Of a DNA stretch of 64,000 nt, positions 7,461 to 15,714 are shown piece after piece. Positions within the stretch are counted from its first letter, which is position 1; each line of letters starts with the position of its first letter. Source of the stretch: Streptomyces naganishii JCM 4654. GTDB taxonomy: Bacteria > Actinomycetota > Actinomycetes > Streptomycetales > Streptomycetaceae. Location: the NCBI RefSeq assembly GCF_014650575.1, contig NZ_BMVF01000006.1:372001-436000 (forward strand), given 5' to 3'. The position numbers and the translations under genes were made by a program. The notes below the pieces were generated by a model. The model was not told the DNA's origin, did no database searches, and saw only the letters and a program-made list of their open reading frames with translations.

Positions 7461-8606
7461 TTGATACGGATAGACTCAGTCACGAAGCGGTATCCGGACG
7501 GCACGGTCGCGGTCGACCGGCTCTCGCTGGAGATACCGGACCGCTCGATCACCGTCCTCGTCGGGCCGTCGGGATGCGGCAAGACCACCACCCTGCGCAT
7601 GATCAACCGCATGGTCGAGCCGAGCGAGGGCCGCATCCTCCTCGACGGCGCCGACATCCGCGAACAGCCCGTCAACACCCTTCGCCGCTCGATGGGTTAC
7701 GTCATCCAGAACGCCGGGCTCTTCCAGCACCGCACCATTCTCGACAACATAGCGACCGTGCCCCGGCTGCTCGGCTGGAACCGGCAGCGCGCCCGGGCGC
7801 GGGCGGCCGAGCTGATGGAACGCGTCGGACTCGACTCCTCGCTCGCCAAGCGGTACCCCTACCAGCTCTCCGGCGGCCAGCAGCAGCGCGTCGGTGTGGC
7901 CCGGGCGCTCGCCGCGGACCCGCCCGTACTGCTGATGGACGAGCCGTTCTCCGCCGTCGACCCGGTCGTCCGCAAGGGGCTCCAGGAAGAACTGCTGCGC
8001 ATCCAGGACGAGTTGGGCAAGACGATCGTCTTCGTCACCCACGACATCGACGAGGCCATCAAACTCGGCACCATGGTCGCGGTGCTGCGCACCGGCGGCC
8101 GGCTCGCCCAGTACGCCCCGCCCGCCGAACTGCTCACCGCGCCCGCCGACGACTTCGTCGAGGACTTCCTCGGCACCGACCGCGGCATCCGGCGGCTGTC
8201 CTTCTTCGCCTCGTCCGCCCTGGAGTTGAAGACCTCGCCGATCGTCGCCGTCGACTCCACCGCCGAGCAGATCGCCACCCGCGGCGCCGGCGACACGCCC
8301 TACCTCCTCGTCACCGACCTCGACGGTCGGCCGCTCGGCTGGGCAGAACCGGGCGAGTTGACGGCCGGTGAGATCGATCCGGGCCGACTGCTGCCGTACG
8401 GAAGGCCGTTCGAGCACGGGCAGGAGTCGCTGCGCGCCGCGCTCGACGGGGCCGTGCTCTCCCCGACCGGCTGGGCGGTCGGCGTGGACGGCTCCGGCCG
8501 CGTGGTCGGCGTCGTCTCGCAGCAGACCATCGGCGAGGCCATCCGCGGCGCCCACGCCGAGGGCGCCGCCGTCGCCGCCGGGACGGAGGCCGAGGTCTCC
8601 GGATGA
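7461..8606 (+). CDS. OpuC-type osmoprotectant/glycine betaine ABC transporter ATP-binding protein
   Basis: 381 aa from the TTG at 7461, which gives an N-terminus MIRIDSVTKRYPDG that matches the family. Walker A is GPSGCGKTT (35-43), the signature LSGGQQQ (136-142) and Walker B VLLMDEP (156-162), followed by the H-loop FVTHDIDEA. The C-terminal third (about 240-381) is the regulatory extension with CBS-like halves typical of OpuCA/ProV-type ATPases; these sense ionic strength or nucleotides in characterised members. The permease gene overlaps its stop by four bases. It powers uptake of betaine, choline or carnitine-like solutes; the actual ligand is not readable from sequence. Confidence 0.93.
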   Translation: MIRIDSVTKRYPDGTVAVDRLSLEIPDRSITVLVGPSGCGKTTTLRMINRMVEPSEGRILLDGADIREQPVNTLRRSMGYVIQNAGLFQHRTILDNIATVPRLLGWNRQRARARAAELMERVGLDSSLAKRYPYQLSGGQQQRVGVARALAADPPVLLMDEPFSAVDPVVRKGLQEELLRIQDELGKTIVFVTHDIDEAIKLGTMVAVLRTGGRLAQYAPPAELLTAPADDFVEDFLGTDRGIRRLSFFASSALELKTSPIVAVDSTAEQIATRGAGDTPYLLVTDLDGRPLGWAEPGELTAGEIDPGRLLPYGRPFEHGQESLRAALDGAVLSPTGWAVGVDGSGRVVGVVSQQTIGEAIRGAHAEGAAVAAGTEAEVSG

Positions 8607-9325
8607 ACCGCTTCTTCGACCTCCCCAGCGACCTCCAGCACAGCTGGTTCGGGCTCATCGGACTGCACCTGCGCGAGGCCCTGCTGCCGGTCCTGGCCGG
8701 CCTCGTGGTCGCCCTGCCCGTCGCCCAGCTGTGCGTGCGGTTCCGCTGGCTCTACCCGCCCGTGCTCGGCCTGACGACCGTCCTGTACGCCATCCCCTCG
8801 CTGGCCTTCTTCGTCGTCCTCATCGACTACACCGGCCAGACCGAGCTCACCGTGATGATCCCGCTCGCCGTCTACAGCCTGGTCGTGCTCGTCCCGGCCA
8901 TCGTGGACGGCGTGCGCTCGGTGCCGCAGGAGACGCTCGCCGCCGCCACCGCCATGGGTTTCGGACCCGTACGGCGCTACTTCCAGGTGCAGTTGCCGAT
9001 CGCCGTGCCCGCGATCGTCGCCGGCCTGCGCGTGGCCACCGTCTCCAGCATCAGCCTCGTCAGCGTCGGCATGCTCATCGGCAACCAGGGCGCGCTCGGC
9101 AACCTGCTCAACGACGCCAACATCTACCACCGGCCCGAACTCGCGGTGAACTCCGTCGTCACCACCGCGGCCCTCGCCATCCTCGCCGACGCCGCGCTCG
9201 TGCTCGTACGGCTCGTGCTGACCCCCTGGATGCCGCGCGGCACCCGCCGCGTCCGGCGGACCAGGACCGCCACCGCCCGGCCCGAGCCGGCCGCGCAGCC
9301 CGTCCTGGAGGACGCCGTCCGGTGA
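8603..9325 (+). CDS. OpuC-type ABC transporter permease (first)
   Basis: 240 aa, translationally coupled to the ATPase (ATGA overlap at 8603). It has multiple hydrophobic segments of a BPD-transport inner-membrane component; the EAA-type loop contacting the ATPase is visible as PQETLAAATAMGFGPVRRYFQVQLPIAVPAIVAGL. The start MNRFFDLPSDLQHSWFGLIGLHL is typical of OpuCB-like permeases. The C-terminal tail is basic and Pro/Ala-rich (RRVRRTRTATARPEP), longer than usual. Confidence 0.92.
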   Translation: MNRFFDLPSDLQHSWFGLIGLHLREALLPVLAGLVVALPVAQLCVRFRWLYPPVLGLTTVLYAIPSLAFFVVLIDYTGQTELTVMIPLAVYSLVVLVPAIVDGVRSVPQETLAAATAMGFGPVRRYFQVQLPIAVPAIVAGLRVATVSSISLVSVGMLIGNQGALGNLLNDANIYHRPELAVNSVVTTAALAILADAALVLVRLVLTPWMPRGTRRVRRTRTATARPEPAAQPVLEDAVR

Positions 9326-9990
9326 ACGTACTGAACTTCGTCAACGCCTTCTTCAGCGACGGCGCCCACTGGCACGGCTACGACGGCATCCCCACCCGCC
9401 TCGCCGAGCACGTCCAGTACTCCCTGATCGCGCTCGCCATCGCGGCCGCCGTCGCCCTGCCCGTCGGCCTGGTCACCGGCCACTACGGGCGCGGCGGCAA
9501 CGCGCTCGCCCTCATCGCCACCGCCGGGCGCGCCCTGCCCAGCTTCGGCCTGCTGGTGCTCATGGTCATCCTGGTCGGCTTCGGCATGGTGCCCGTCATG
9601 GTCCCGCTGGTCGTCCTCGCCGTCCCGCCCATCCTGGTGACCACCTACGAGGCGCTGCGCTCGGTGGACCCCTCGCCCGTGGACGCCGCCCGGGGCATGG
9701 GCATGCACGAGTCGCGGATCCTGTTCCGGGTCGAGGTGCCCGTCGCGCTCCCGCTGATCCTCAGCGGGCTGCGCTCGGCCGCCATCCAGATCGTCTCCAC
9801 GGCCACCATCGCCGCGTACATCGGCGTCGGCGGACTGGGCCGCTACATCATCGACGGGCTCTACCAGCGCGACTACGAGAAGGTGGTGGGCGGCGCGACC
9901 CTGGTCGCCGTCCTCGCCCTGGCGACCCTCGGCGTCTTCTGGGGCGCGGCCCGGGTCGCGGTGTCGCCGGGGGTGCGGCGCGGGGCCTGA
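9322..9990 (+). CDS. OpuC-type ABC transporter permease (second)
   Basis: 222 aa from the GTG at 9322, overlapping the preceding stop by four bases (GTGA). It has several membrane segments and a clear EAA loop (VDAARGMGMHESRILFRVEVPVALPLILSGL). As in OpuCD-type proteins it has the N-terminal motif HWHGYDGIPTRLAEHVQYS. It completes a three-gene ATPase-permease-permease operon. The binding protein that should accompany it lies 4.7 kb downstream, on the other side of an opposing conservon. Confidence 0.92.
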   Translation: MNVLNFVNAFFSDGAHWHGYDGIPTRLAEHVQYSLIALAIAAAVALPVGLVTGHYGRGGNALALIATAGRALPSFGLLVLMVILVGFGMVPVMVPLVVLAVPPILVTTYEALRSVDPSPVDAARGMGMHESRILFRVEVPVALPLILSGLRSAAIQIVSTATIAAYIGVGGLGRYIIDGLYQRDYEKVVGGATLVAVLALATLGVFWGAARVAVSPGVRRGA

Positions 9991-10000
9991 CCCGCGCGCG

Positions 10001-10049
10001 GGCAGCGGACCGTGGACGGGGCAGGCGTACCGTCAACCGGCCCGCTGCC
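10001..10049. terminator. Possible bidirectional terminator between opuC operon and conservon
   Basis: The 78-bp space between two convergent operons contains GGCAGCGG (10001-10008) and its perfect complement CCGCTGCC (10042-10049), separated by 33 bases. There is no T-run. This is weak evidence, supported mainly by its position. Confidence 0.3.
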
Positions 10050-10068
10050 GCCCGAGCGTGACGGTGGG

Positions 10069-10671
10069 TCAGCCCTCCGTGCGGGCGAGGGCGAGTTCCA
10101 GTACGACGAGCAGCGCGTCGCGCACCGAGCCGCGCTCGCGGGCGTCGAAGACGACCACCGGGACGTGCTCGGAGACGTCCAGCGCCCAGCGGACCTCCTC
10201 CAGCGAGTGCTCCACGCGGCCGTCGAAGGCGTTGAGGGCGACCGCGAAGGGGATGCACCGGTGCTCGAAGTAGTCGACGGCCGCGTAGCAGTCGTCCAGG
10301 CGGCGGGTGTCGACGATGACCAGCCCGCCGACCGCGCCCTCGACGATGTCGTCCCACATGAAGCCGAACCGTTCCTGTCCCGGCGTGCCGAACAGGTACA
10401 GCTTCAGGGTCGGGTCGATCGTGATGCAGCCGAAGTCCATCGCGACCGTGGTGGTGGTCTTGGCCGGGGTGTGGGTGAGGTCGTCCACGCCGGCCGCGAC
10501 CTCGGTGATCGAGGCCTCGGTGGTCAGCGGCTCGATCTCGGAGATGGCGCCGACGGCGGTGGTCTTGCCCACGCCGAAGCCGCCCGCGATCACCATCTTG
10601 ACCGGCAGCGGCGGTCGTACGGCGGGCTGCTCGGCCGCACCGCCGCGGACGAGGGGTTCAGTCGGTGTCAC
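10069..10671 (-). CDS. cvnD: Conservon GTPase-like protein CvnD
   Basis: 200 aa from the GTG at 10671 (GGGGAG eight bases upstream; an earlier in-frame start at 10710 is less likely). It has a small Ras-like G domain: P-loop GGFGVGKTT (30-38), a switch region with KTTTTVAMDFG, G3 as FGTPGQERF (TPGQE in place of DTAGQE), and G4 as NAFDG in place of NKxD. These substitutions are typical of the CvnD/MglA-like family encoded in Streptomyces conservons, where the protein is a membrane-complex signalling GTPase. The gene overlaps the end of cvnC by 14 bp, so the two are translationally linked. Confidence 0.93.
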   Translation of the reverse strand: MTPTEPLVRGGAAEQPAVRPPLPVKMVIAGGFGVGKTTAVGAISEIEPLTTEASITEVAAGVDDLTHTPAKTTTTVAMDFGCITIDPTLKLYLFGTPGQERFGFMWDDIVEGAVGGLVIVDTRRLDDCYAAVDYFEHRCIPFAVALNAFDGRVEHSLEEVRWALDVSEHVPVVVFDARERGSVRDALLVVLELALARTEG

Positions 10672-11074
10672 GGAGTACTCCCCGGGAGTCGGGGATGGCC
10701 CGCAGGCCATCGATAACCCTGCGCAGGACGGCCGCGTCGTGCGTGGCGCCGGAGTCGGGCACGTGCACGGTCAGCTGTCCGGCGGCGCGCAGGTCCTCGG
10801 CGAGGACCCGCACCACGTTCAGGTGCAGCCGCAGCCGGGCCGCGAGTTCCGCGATGGACTGCGGCCGGCGGCAGGCGGCGACGATGTCGTGCCGCTCGAA
10901 GGCGAGCCCGTCCAGCGCCTCGAGTCCCGCGGCGGTGGCCACCACCTGGGTCTCCACGGGCACCGGGCGGCCGGAGGCGGTGGGCGCCACCCGGCCGGCG
11001 GTGACCAGGAACGGCCGTACGGCGGGGGCGGGGCGCACCGGATCGCCACCCGGAGGCGTGAGGCCGTCCGCCAT
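10658..11074 (-). CDS. cvnC: Conservon DUF742 protein CvnC
   Basis: 138 aa. DUF742 family: VRPFLVTAGR near the start, a central RHDIVAACRRPQSIAELAARLRLHLNVVRVLAEDL that looks like a winged-helix element, and C-terminal LRRVIDGLRAIPDS. It is the third gene of the cvnA-B-C-D order and sits 34 bp after cvnB. In studied conservons the CvnC protein joins a membrane complex with the sensor CvnA, the roadblock protein CvnB and the GTPase CvnD. Confidence 0.93.
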   Translation of the reverse strand: MADGLTPPGGDPVRPAPAVRPFLVTAGRVAPTASGRPVPVETQVVATAAGLEALDGLAFERHDIVAACRRPQSIAELAARLRLHLNVVRVLAEDLRAAGQLTVHVPDSGATHDAAVLRRVIDGLRAIPDSRGVLRDTD

Positions 11075-11108
11075 GGGTGTGTCTTCCTTCCTCGACCGGC
11101 GGGGCCGG

Positions 11109-11585
11109 TCAGCGCGTGGGCGTGGCGCCGACGCTGTTCTTCAGTTCCAGGACGAGCTGAGGGCTGAGCGCGGCACCGGCGCGGTTGGCGAACAGCGTCA
11201 TCTCGTAGGCGATGTTGCCGAGTTTGGCCTCCTTGTCGGCGACCACGCCGAGCACGGCGCCGTTGCCGATCGCGGAGACCAGGACGTGGCCGCCCTCCAG
11301 GTCGATGATGACCTTGTTGAGACCGCCCAGGCCGTAGTTGCCGGAGGCGCCGGCGGCGAGGCTGGTGATGCCCGAGACGATGGCGGCCAGCCGCTCGGAG
11401 TCGGCGTGCTCGCGCAACTGCGAGACCGCGATGAGCAGTCCGTCGGAGGAGACGGCGATGGCGTCCACGACGCCGGCCGTCTCGGTCGCGAAACGGTTGA
11501 GCAGCCAGGTGAAGTCGGCTGCGGCGGCCTGCAGGTCGGTCGGCGGGGTGCCTCCCGTCGGAGTGTCACCTGTCGACGTGCTCAC
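11109..11585 (-). CDS. cvnB: Conservon roadblock/LC7 domain protein CvnB
   Basis: 158 aa from the GTG at 11585, overlapping the cvnA stop by four bases. It is a roadblock/LC7 domain of the MglB type: FTWLLNRFATETAGVVDAIAVSSDGLLIAVS, then a central Gly-rich turn (LAAGASGNYGLGGLNKVIIDLEGGHVLVSAIGNGAVLGVVADKEAKLGNIAYEM). MglB-like proteins act as GTPase-activating partners for MglA/CvnD-type GTPases, so CvnB probably regulates CvnD. Confidence 0.94.
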   Translation of the reverse strand: MSTSTGDTPTGGTPPTDLQAAAADFTWLLNRFATETAGVVDAIAVSSDGLLIAVSQLREHADSERLAAIVSGITSLAAGASGNYGLGGLNKVIIDLEGGHVLVSAIGNGAVLGVVADKEAKLGNIAYEMTLFANRAGAALSPQLVLELKNSVGATPTR

Positions 11586-14344
11586 TGCTCGGCTCCTTCC
11601 GGGAGGTCATTCCGGTCGCTGCTGTGGGGCGCTGGTGCTGGTGTTGCGGGGGTGGTGCTGGACGTGGCGGCCGCTGGACCTGCCGGGTCGGCGGGGCGCT
11701 CGTGGGTGCCGGTGTCGCTGTCGCGCTGGGCCCGTGCCACGGCGGCCTCGAACTCCTCGAGAGCGGACCGCACGGCCTCGGCGTCGGCGGGAGCCACGGC
11801 ACCCTGAGGCGTGGCCTGCTGAGCGGCGGTTTCACCGCTGGTACGCAGGGTGGCGCCCCGGACGCGCCGGCGCAGGGGGCGGGGGGACGCGGCGGACGCG
11901 GGCCGGGCGGACGGCGCCTCGGAATCCGTACGGGCCCGGGGGATGAACGGCTGACCGTCCGGGCGGGGCGCCGCACCGGCTTCCGGCGAGACCGGGGAGG
12001 GCTGGGCCGCAGGCGCCTCCCGGCGCGGCAGCGCGGGCGCGTCGTCGGGGGCGGGCCGCTCGGCCGCGGGGCGGGGCTCGGGGTCGGCGTCCGGGGCGTC
12101 CGCGTGGGGTGCGGGGGTGACGGCCGCCGGCGAGGCCTCGGCTGCGGGGGTGTCACGGCGTGGGAGGCGGCGGGGCAGTGTGGTCGTCTCGTCCGTGGCG
12201 GGGCGCTCCGCCGCCGGGCGGGGTCCGGAGCCGGCCGCCCGCTCGGCGGCCGTGGCGTCCGTACGGTCCGGGTCGGCCTGCGCGTTCGCGTCGGCGTCCG
12301 AGCCGGCGCGCGGTGCCGCGTTCGTGGCGGCGGCCGTGCCCGCCGCGATCGGGGCGGTCATCGGGCTCAGGGTCAGCAGGAGGGTGGAGGGGATGGTGAT
12401 CTCCGCCGTCACGCCGCCGCCCGGGGTGCGGGACAGGGAGGCCGTGACGTTCCAGCGGCGGGCCAGGGTGCCGACCACGAAGAGGCCCAGCACCTTCGTC
12501 GGGACCACGTCGAGGCGTTCGCGGCGGATCAGGCGGGCGTTCTCCTCGGCGAGGCGCTCCGCGCTCATGCCGAGACCGTGATCGGCGATCACGATCGACG
12601 CCCCGTCGCCGCCCGCCCGCACGGACACCTCCACCGGGCTGCCCGCGGGCGAGAACGACACCGCGTTCTCCAGGAGTTCGGCAACCATCAGGGTGAGGTC
12701 GCCGATGATGTCCGGCTCGACCATGATCTCGGTCCCGGCGTACAGCTGGACCCGCTGGTAGCCCTCGATCTGGCCGAGCGCGGCGCGCACCACGTTGGTG
12801 AGCTCGGTGGGGCCGGAGTCCAGGACGGTCTCGCGGATCCCGGCGAGCAGCATCAGGCTGTCGGCGTTGCGGCGCAGGCGCACGGCGATGTGGTCGATGG
12901 AGTACAGCCGCTCCAGCAGGGCCGGATCGGTCTCGCCCCGCTCCACCGCGTCGATCAGGGCGAGTTGGCGTGTCGTCAGATTGCTGACGCGGCGGCCGAC
13001 GTTGCCGAACATCTCGGCGACGTTGCGGCGGCTGAGCACCTGCCGCTCCAGCAGCGCGGCGGCCGTCGTCTGCACCTGGTTGAAGGCCTCGGCGAGGTCG
13101 CCGATCTCGTCCCGCGCGGTGACCGGCACGTCCCGCAGCCGCGGCGGCCCGGAGTCGTCGGCGTCGTCGTCGGCCACCCGGGCCAGCTCCCGGCTGGTGG
13201 CGGCCGACACCTCCTGCGCGGCCCCGGTGAGCGCCTGCACGGGCCGTACGACCGAGCGGCGCACCGCCACCGAGAAGCCGAGCCAGAGCAGGAAGCCGAT
13301 CAGGGCGGAGCCGAGCAGCGCGGCGGCCCGCCACCAGGCGTCGGAGGAGGCGCCGGCGGCGTGGCCGGCGATCTGGTCGATGAGAGAGGAGGCGATCTTC
13401 AGCCGCTGCGCCGCCTGCTCGGTGTAGGCGGGGTACTCGTCCAGCGCGTCCTGGAAGGCCTTCCGGATCTCGGCGGGGGTGCCGGCCTGGAGCCCGCTCG
13501 GGTCGATCTGCAGCTCGGCGTATGCCTCGGCGATCCTGCGCTGGGCCGCGCTGTGCTCCATGCCCGCGAGCTGGTCGGCCTGCGCCTCGGTGGCGAACCG
13601 GGAGAAGCGGTCGGCCTGGTAGGTGTAGAGCTCGTAGGAGCCGACCGCGGCGGTGAACTCGATGAGCGCGTTGCTGTCCCCGGTGGTCGCCGAGAACACG
13701 CTGGTCTCGAAGGAGCTGTGGGCGGCGTCGGCGCGCAGCAGCGAGTCGAGCAGGTTGCCGGTGAAGGTGGCCGCGAGGGCGGCGTTGCGGTCGAGGCCGA
13801 GACCGTCGATCAGGTTCTTCGCGGCGCCCGTGTACGCGGGGTCGATGTTGTCGGCGGGCAGATAGCTCTGCTCGATCGTCTGGCGCAGGCTCGTCAGGCC
13901 CTCGATCTCCTTGAGCGCCTGTGCCTCGGTGTCCGGCAGCCGGTCCCCGAACGTGCGCCGCACGCGCGCGACCTGGGCGTCCACCGCGGCCTGCGCCCGG
14001 CGGTAGGCGGTGATCGGGGGGCGGGCGCCGGAGCCCTGGGACTCGAAGCGCACGGAGAGCAGGATGGCCTGCTGGTGCTCCGCCTCCACCCGGTCGACCA
14101 GCGTCGCCACCTGCGCGCTGTCGCGCACCAGGCGGGCCGCGGACGCCGCGCCGCGGGCCTGGCCCACCTGATCGGCGATCAGGTAGGTGAGCAGTACGGC
14201 GACCATGGCCAGCGGCACGCCGACCAGGACGTTGAGCTTGCGCCGGAAGGGCCACCGGTCGGCGAACGCGCCGGGGCCGCCCGGTGGGGGCGACGAGGGC
14301 GGCGTGGCCGGACGGGTGGACGCGTCCACCTCGTTCGTGGACAC
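11582..14344 (-). CDS. cvnA: Conservon sensor histidine kinase-like protein CvnA
   Basis: 920 aa from the GTG at 14344, which has AAGGAGG just upstream; upstream in-frame starts lack this. Topology: cytoplasmic N-terminus, membrane segment about 37-57, a large external helical nitrate/sulfate-sensing-like domain, second membrane segment about 335-357, a HAMP region (RPVQALTGAAQEV...RDEIGDLAEAFNQVQ), then a dimerisation helix pair with the likely phosphoacceptor in LYSIDHIAVRLRRNADSL, and an HATPase_c domain (LLENAVSFSPAGSPVEV, IADHGLGMS). The last roughly 250 residues are a low-complexity Pro/Ala/Arg tail with repeated TLPRR and AERPA elements. No response regulator is adjacent, as usual for conservons. 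Confidence 0.93.
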   Translation of the reverse strand: MSTNEVDASTRPATPPSSPPPGGPGAFADRWPFRRKLNVLVGVPLAMVAVLLTYLIADQVGQARGAASAARLVRDSAQVATLVDRVEAEHQQAILLSVRFESQGSGARPPITAYRRAQAAVDAQVARVRRTFGDRLPDTEAQALKEIEGLTSLRQTIEQSYLPADNIDPAYTGAAKNLIDGLGLDRNAALAATFTGNLLDSLLRADAAHSSFETSVFSATTGDSNALIEFTAAVGSYELYTYQADRFSRFATEAQADQLAGMEHSAAQRRIAEAYAELQIDPSGLQAGTPAEIRKAFQDALDEYPAYTEQAAQRLKIASSLIDQIAGHAAGASSDAWWRAAALLGSALIGFLLWLGFSVAVRRSVVRPVQALTGAAQEVSAATSRELARVADDDADDSGPPRLRDVPVTARDEIGDLAEAFNQVQTTAAALLERQVLSRRNVAEMFGNVGRRVSNLTTRQLALIDAVERGETDPALLERLYSIDHIAVRLRRNADSLMLLAGIRETVLDSGPTELTNVVRAALGQIEGYQRVQLYAGTEIMVEPDIIGDLTLMVAELLENAVSFSPAGSPVEVSVRAGGDGASIVIADHGLGMSAERLAEENARLIRRERLDVVPTKVLGLFVVGTLARRWNVTASLSRTPGGGVTAEITIPSTLLLTLSPMTAPIAAGTAAATNAAPRAGSDADANAQADPDRTDATAAERAAGSGPRPAAERPATDETTTLPRRLPRRDTPAAEASPAAVTPAPHADAPDADPEPRPAAERPAPDDAPALPRREAPAAQPSPVSPEAGAAPRPDGQPFIPRARTDSEAPSARPASAASPRPLRRRVRGATLRTSGETAAQQATPQGAVAPADAEAVRSALEEFEAAVARAQRDSDTGTHERPADPAGPAAATSSTTPATPAPAPHSSDRNDLPEGAEQ

Positions 14345-14587
14345 CGGGCCTCCTTCTGAGGGTGTTGCCACCCGGGAGTCTCCACCCGGGCACGGTCGTG
14401 ACAACAGTGCTGCGCAACGACACCGGAGCGGTCCCCGTATACCGCTGTGGCCGACGCCAACTGCCCCGAACCTACCGCCTCTTCAAAGCCTCCTTTGCCA
14501 CGTCCAATGTCAAGAATGTGTTACGAAGCCGACGCTCCGCCTCCACAACTGGCCACTGATCGAAGCCAATCGGTGACCCAGGGCCTC

Positions 14588-14617
14588 TTGACTGACCGAG
14601 AAGTCGCTGGATTGGAT
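14588..14617 (+). promoter_or_regulatory. Probable promoter for the osmoprotectant-binding protein gene
   Basis: TTGACT (14588-14593) and TTGGAT (14612-14617) are separated by 18 bp and fit a housekeeping sigma-type promoter, leaving a leader of about 85 nt before the GTG at 14709. It lies in the 364-bp divergent region (14345-14708) between cvnA and the binding protein. On the other strand a perfect TTGACA is present (complement of 14508-14513), but I see no convincing -10 for it. Confidence 0.4.
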
Positions 14618-14708
14618 CAGTGAAGTGCGGTGCCCCGCGCCCCGTGCGCCCCTGCCGCCGGCAGTGCTCCACCACCTGCCATCGACTTCCGAGCCCGGAA
14701 CGGGAATT

Positions 14709-15674
14709 GTGACTTCTTACGCGAAGAGCACCAGGTCCAGTACGCGACACCCCGGCGCGGCCGCCGTCGCACTCGCCGCCACCGCGGCGCTCGTCGCCGG
14801 GTGTTCGTCGTCCTCCGACAACAAGTCCGACAACCCCCTCTCGGGAGACGGCAAGGCGAGCGGCGGCACCGTCGTGGTCGGCTCCAACAACTTCGCCGAG
14901 AGCATCCTGATCGCCGACATCTACGGCGAGGCCCTCAAGGCCAAGGGCGTCAAGGTCACGTACAAGCCCAACATCGGCAGCCGCGAGACCACTTACGGCC
15001 TGCTCAAGAACGGGTCCATCACCGTGCTGCCCGAGTACAACGGCGCGCTGCTGGCCTACCTCGACAAGAACGCCGCCCCGAAGACGGTCGCCGCCACGAC
15101 GGCCGCCATCAACGCCAAGCTCGACCCCAAGCTGACGCTGCTCGAGCCGGCGCCCGCGCAGGACAAGGACTCCGTCACCGTCAACCAGGAGACGGCGAAG
15201 AAGTACAACCTCACCGCCACGTCCACCATCGCCGACCTCAAGGGCGCGGCGAAGGACCTGGTCATCGGCGGCTCGCCGGAGTTCCAGACCCGCCAGCAGG
15301 GGCTGCTCGGCCTGAAGTCGGTGTACGGCCTGGAGTTCAAGTCCTTCAAGGCACTGGACGCGGGCGGCCCGCTGACCCAGGCCGCGCTGAAGAAGAACAC
15401 TGTGCAGGCGGCGGACGTCTTCACCACGGACCCGACCATCTCCAAGGAGAAGTTCGTCGTCCTGCAGGACCCGAAGAACCTCTTCGGGTTCGAGAACGTC
15501 CAGCCGCTGGTCTACAAGAGCGGACTGGACCAGAAGGGCGTGGACGCGCTCAACGCGGTCTCCGCCAAGCTGGACACCGCCACCCTGCTGGACCTGGACA
15601 CCCAGGTCCAGTCGCAGAACAAGGACCCGCTGGACGTGGCCAAGGCCTGGCTGAAGTCCGCGGGTCTCGTCTGA
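14709..15674 (+). CDS. OpuC-type osmoprotectant ABC transporter substrate-binding lipoprotein
   Basis: 321 aa from the GTG at 14709. It has a lipoprotein signal with lipobox ALVAGC (Cys32) followed by a Ser-rich tether. The mature domain matches OpuAC/ProX-like type II binding proteins: VVVGSNNFAESILIADIYGEAL, KPNIGSRETTYGLLKNGSITVLPEYNGALLAYL, and the closing DVAKAWLKSAGLV. It should deliver ligand to the permeases encoded at 8603-9990, from which it is separated by the conservon. It has its own candidate promoter, so it may be controlled independently. Confidence 0.92.
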   Translation: MTSYAKSTRSSTRHPGAAAVALAATAALVAGCSSSSDNKSDNPLSGDGKASGGTVVVGSNNFAESILIADIYGEALKAKGVKVTYKPNIGSRETTYGLLKNGSITVLPEYNGALLAYLDKNAAPKTVAATTAAINAKLDPKLTLLEPAPAQDKDSVTVNQETAKKYNLTATSTIADLKGAAKDLVIGGSPEFQTRQQGLLGLKSVYGLEFKSFKALDAGGPLTQAALKKNTVQAADVFTTDPTISKEKFVVLQDPKNLFGFENVQPLVYKSGLDQKGVDALNAVSAKLDTATLLDLDTQVQSQNKDPLDVAKAWLKSAGLV

Positions 15675-15714
15675 CCCACCGCAGTTGGACGGCACCACCG
15701 GAGCAGCGGCGCGG

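Noticed and set aside
10069..14344. Recently acquired mobile element carrying the conservon
   Set aside because: No integrase, transposase, direct repeats or base-composition change was seen at its ends; the conservon is typical chromosomal Streptomyces sequence.
11624..14359. A 911-codon open frame opposite cvnA
   Set aside because: It is the antisense shadow of the cvnA coding sequence. Its translation is low-complexity Arg/Gly/Ala with no domain, while the opposite strand gives a clear sensor kinase.
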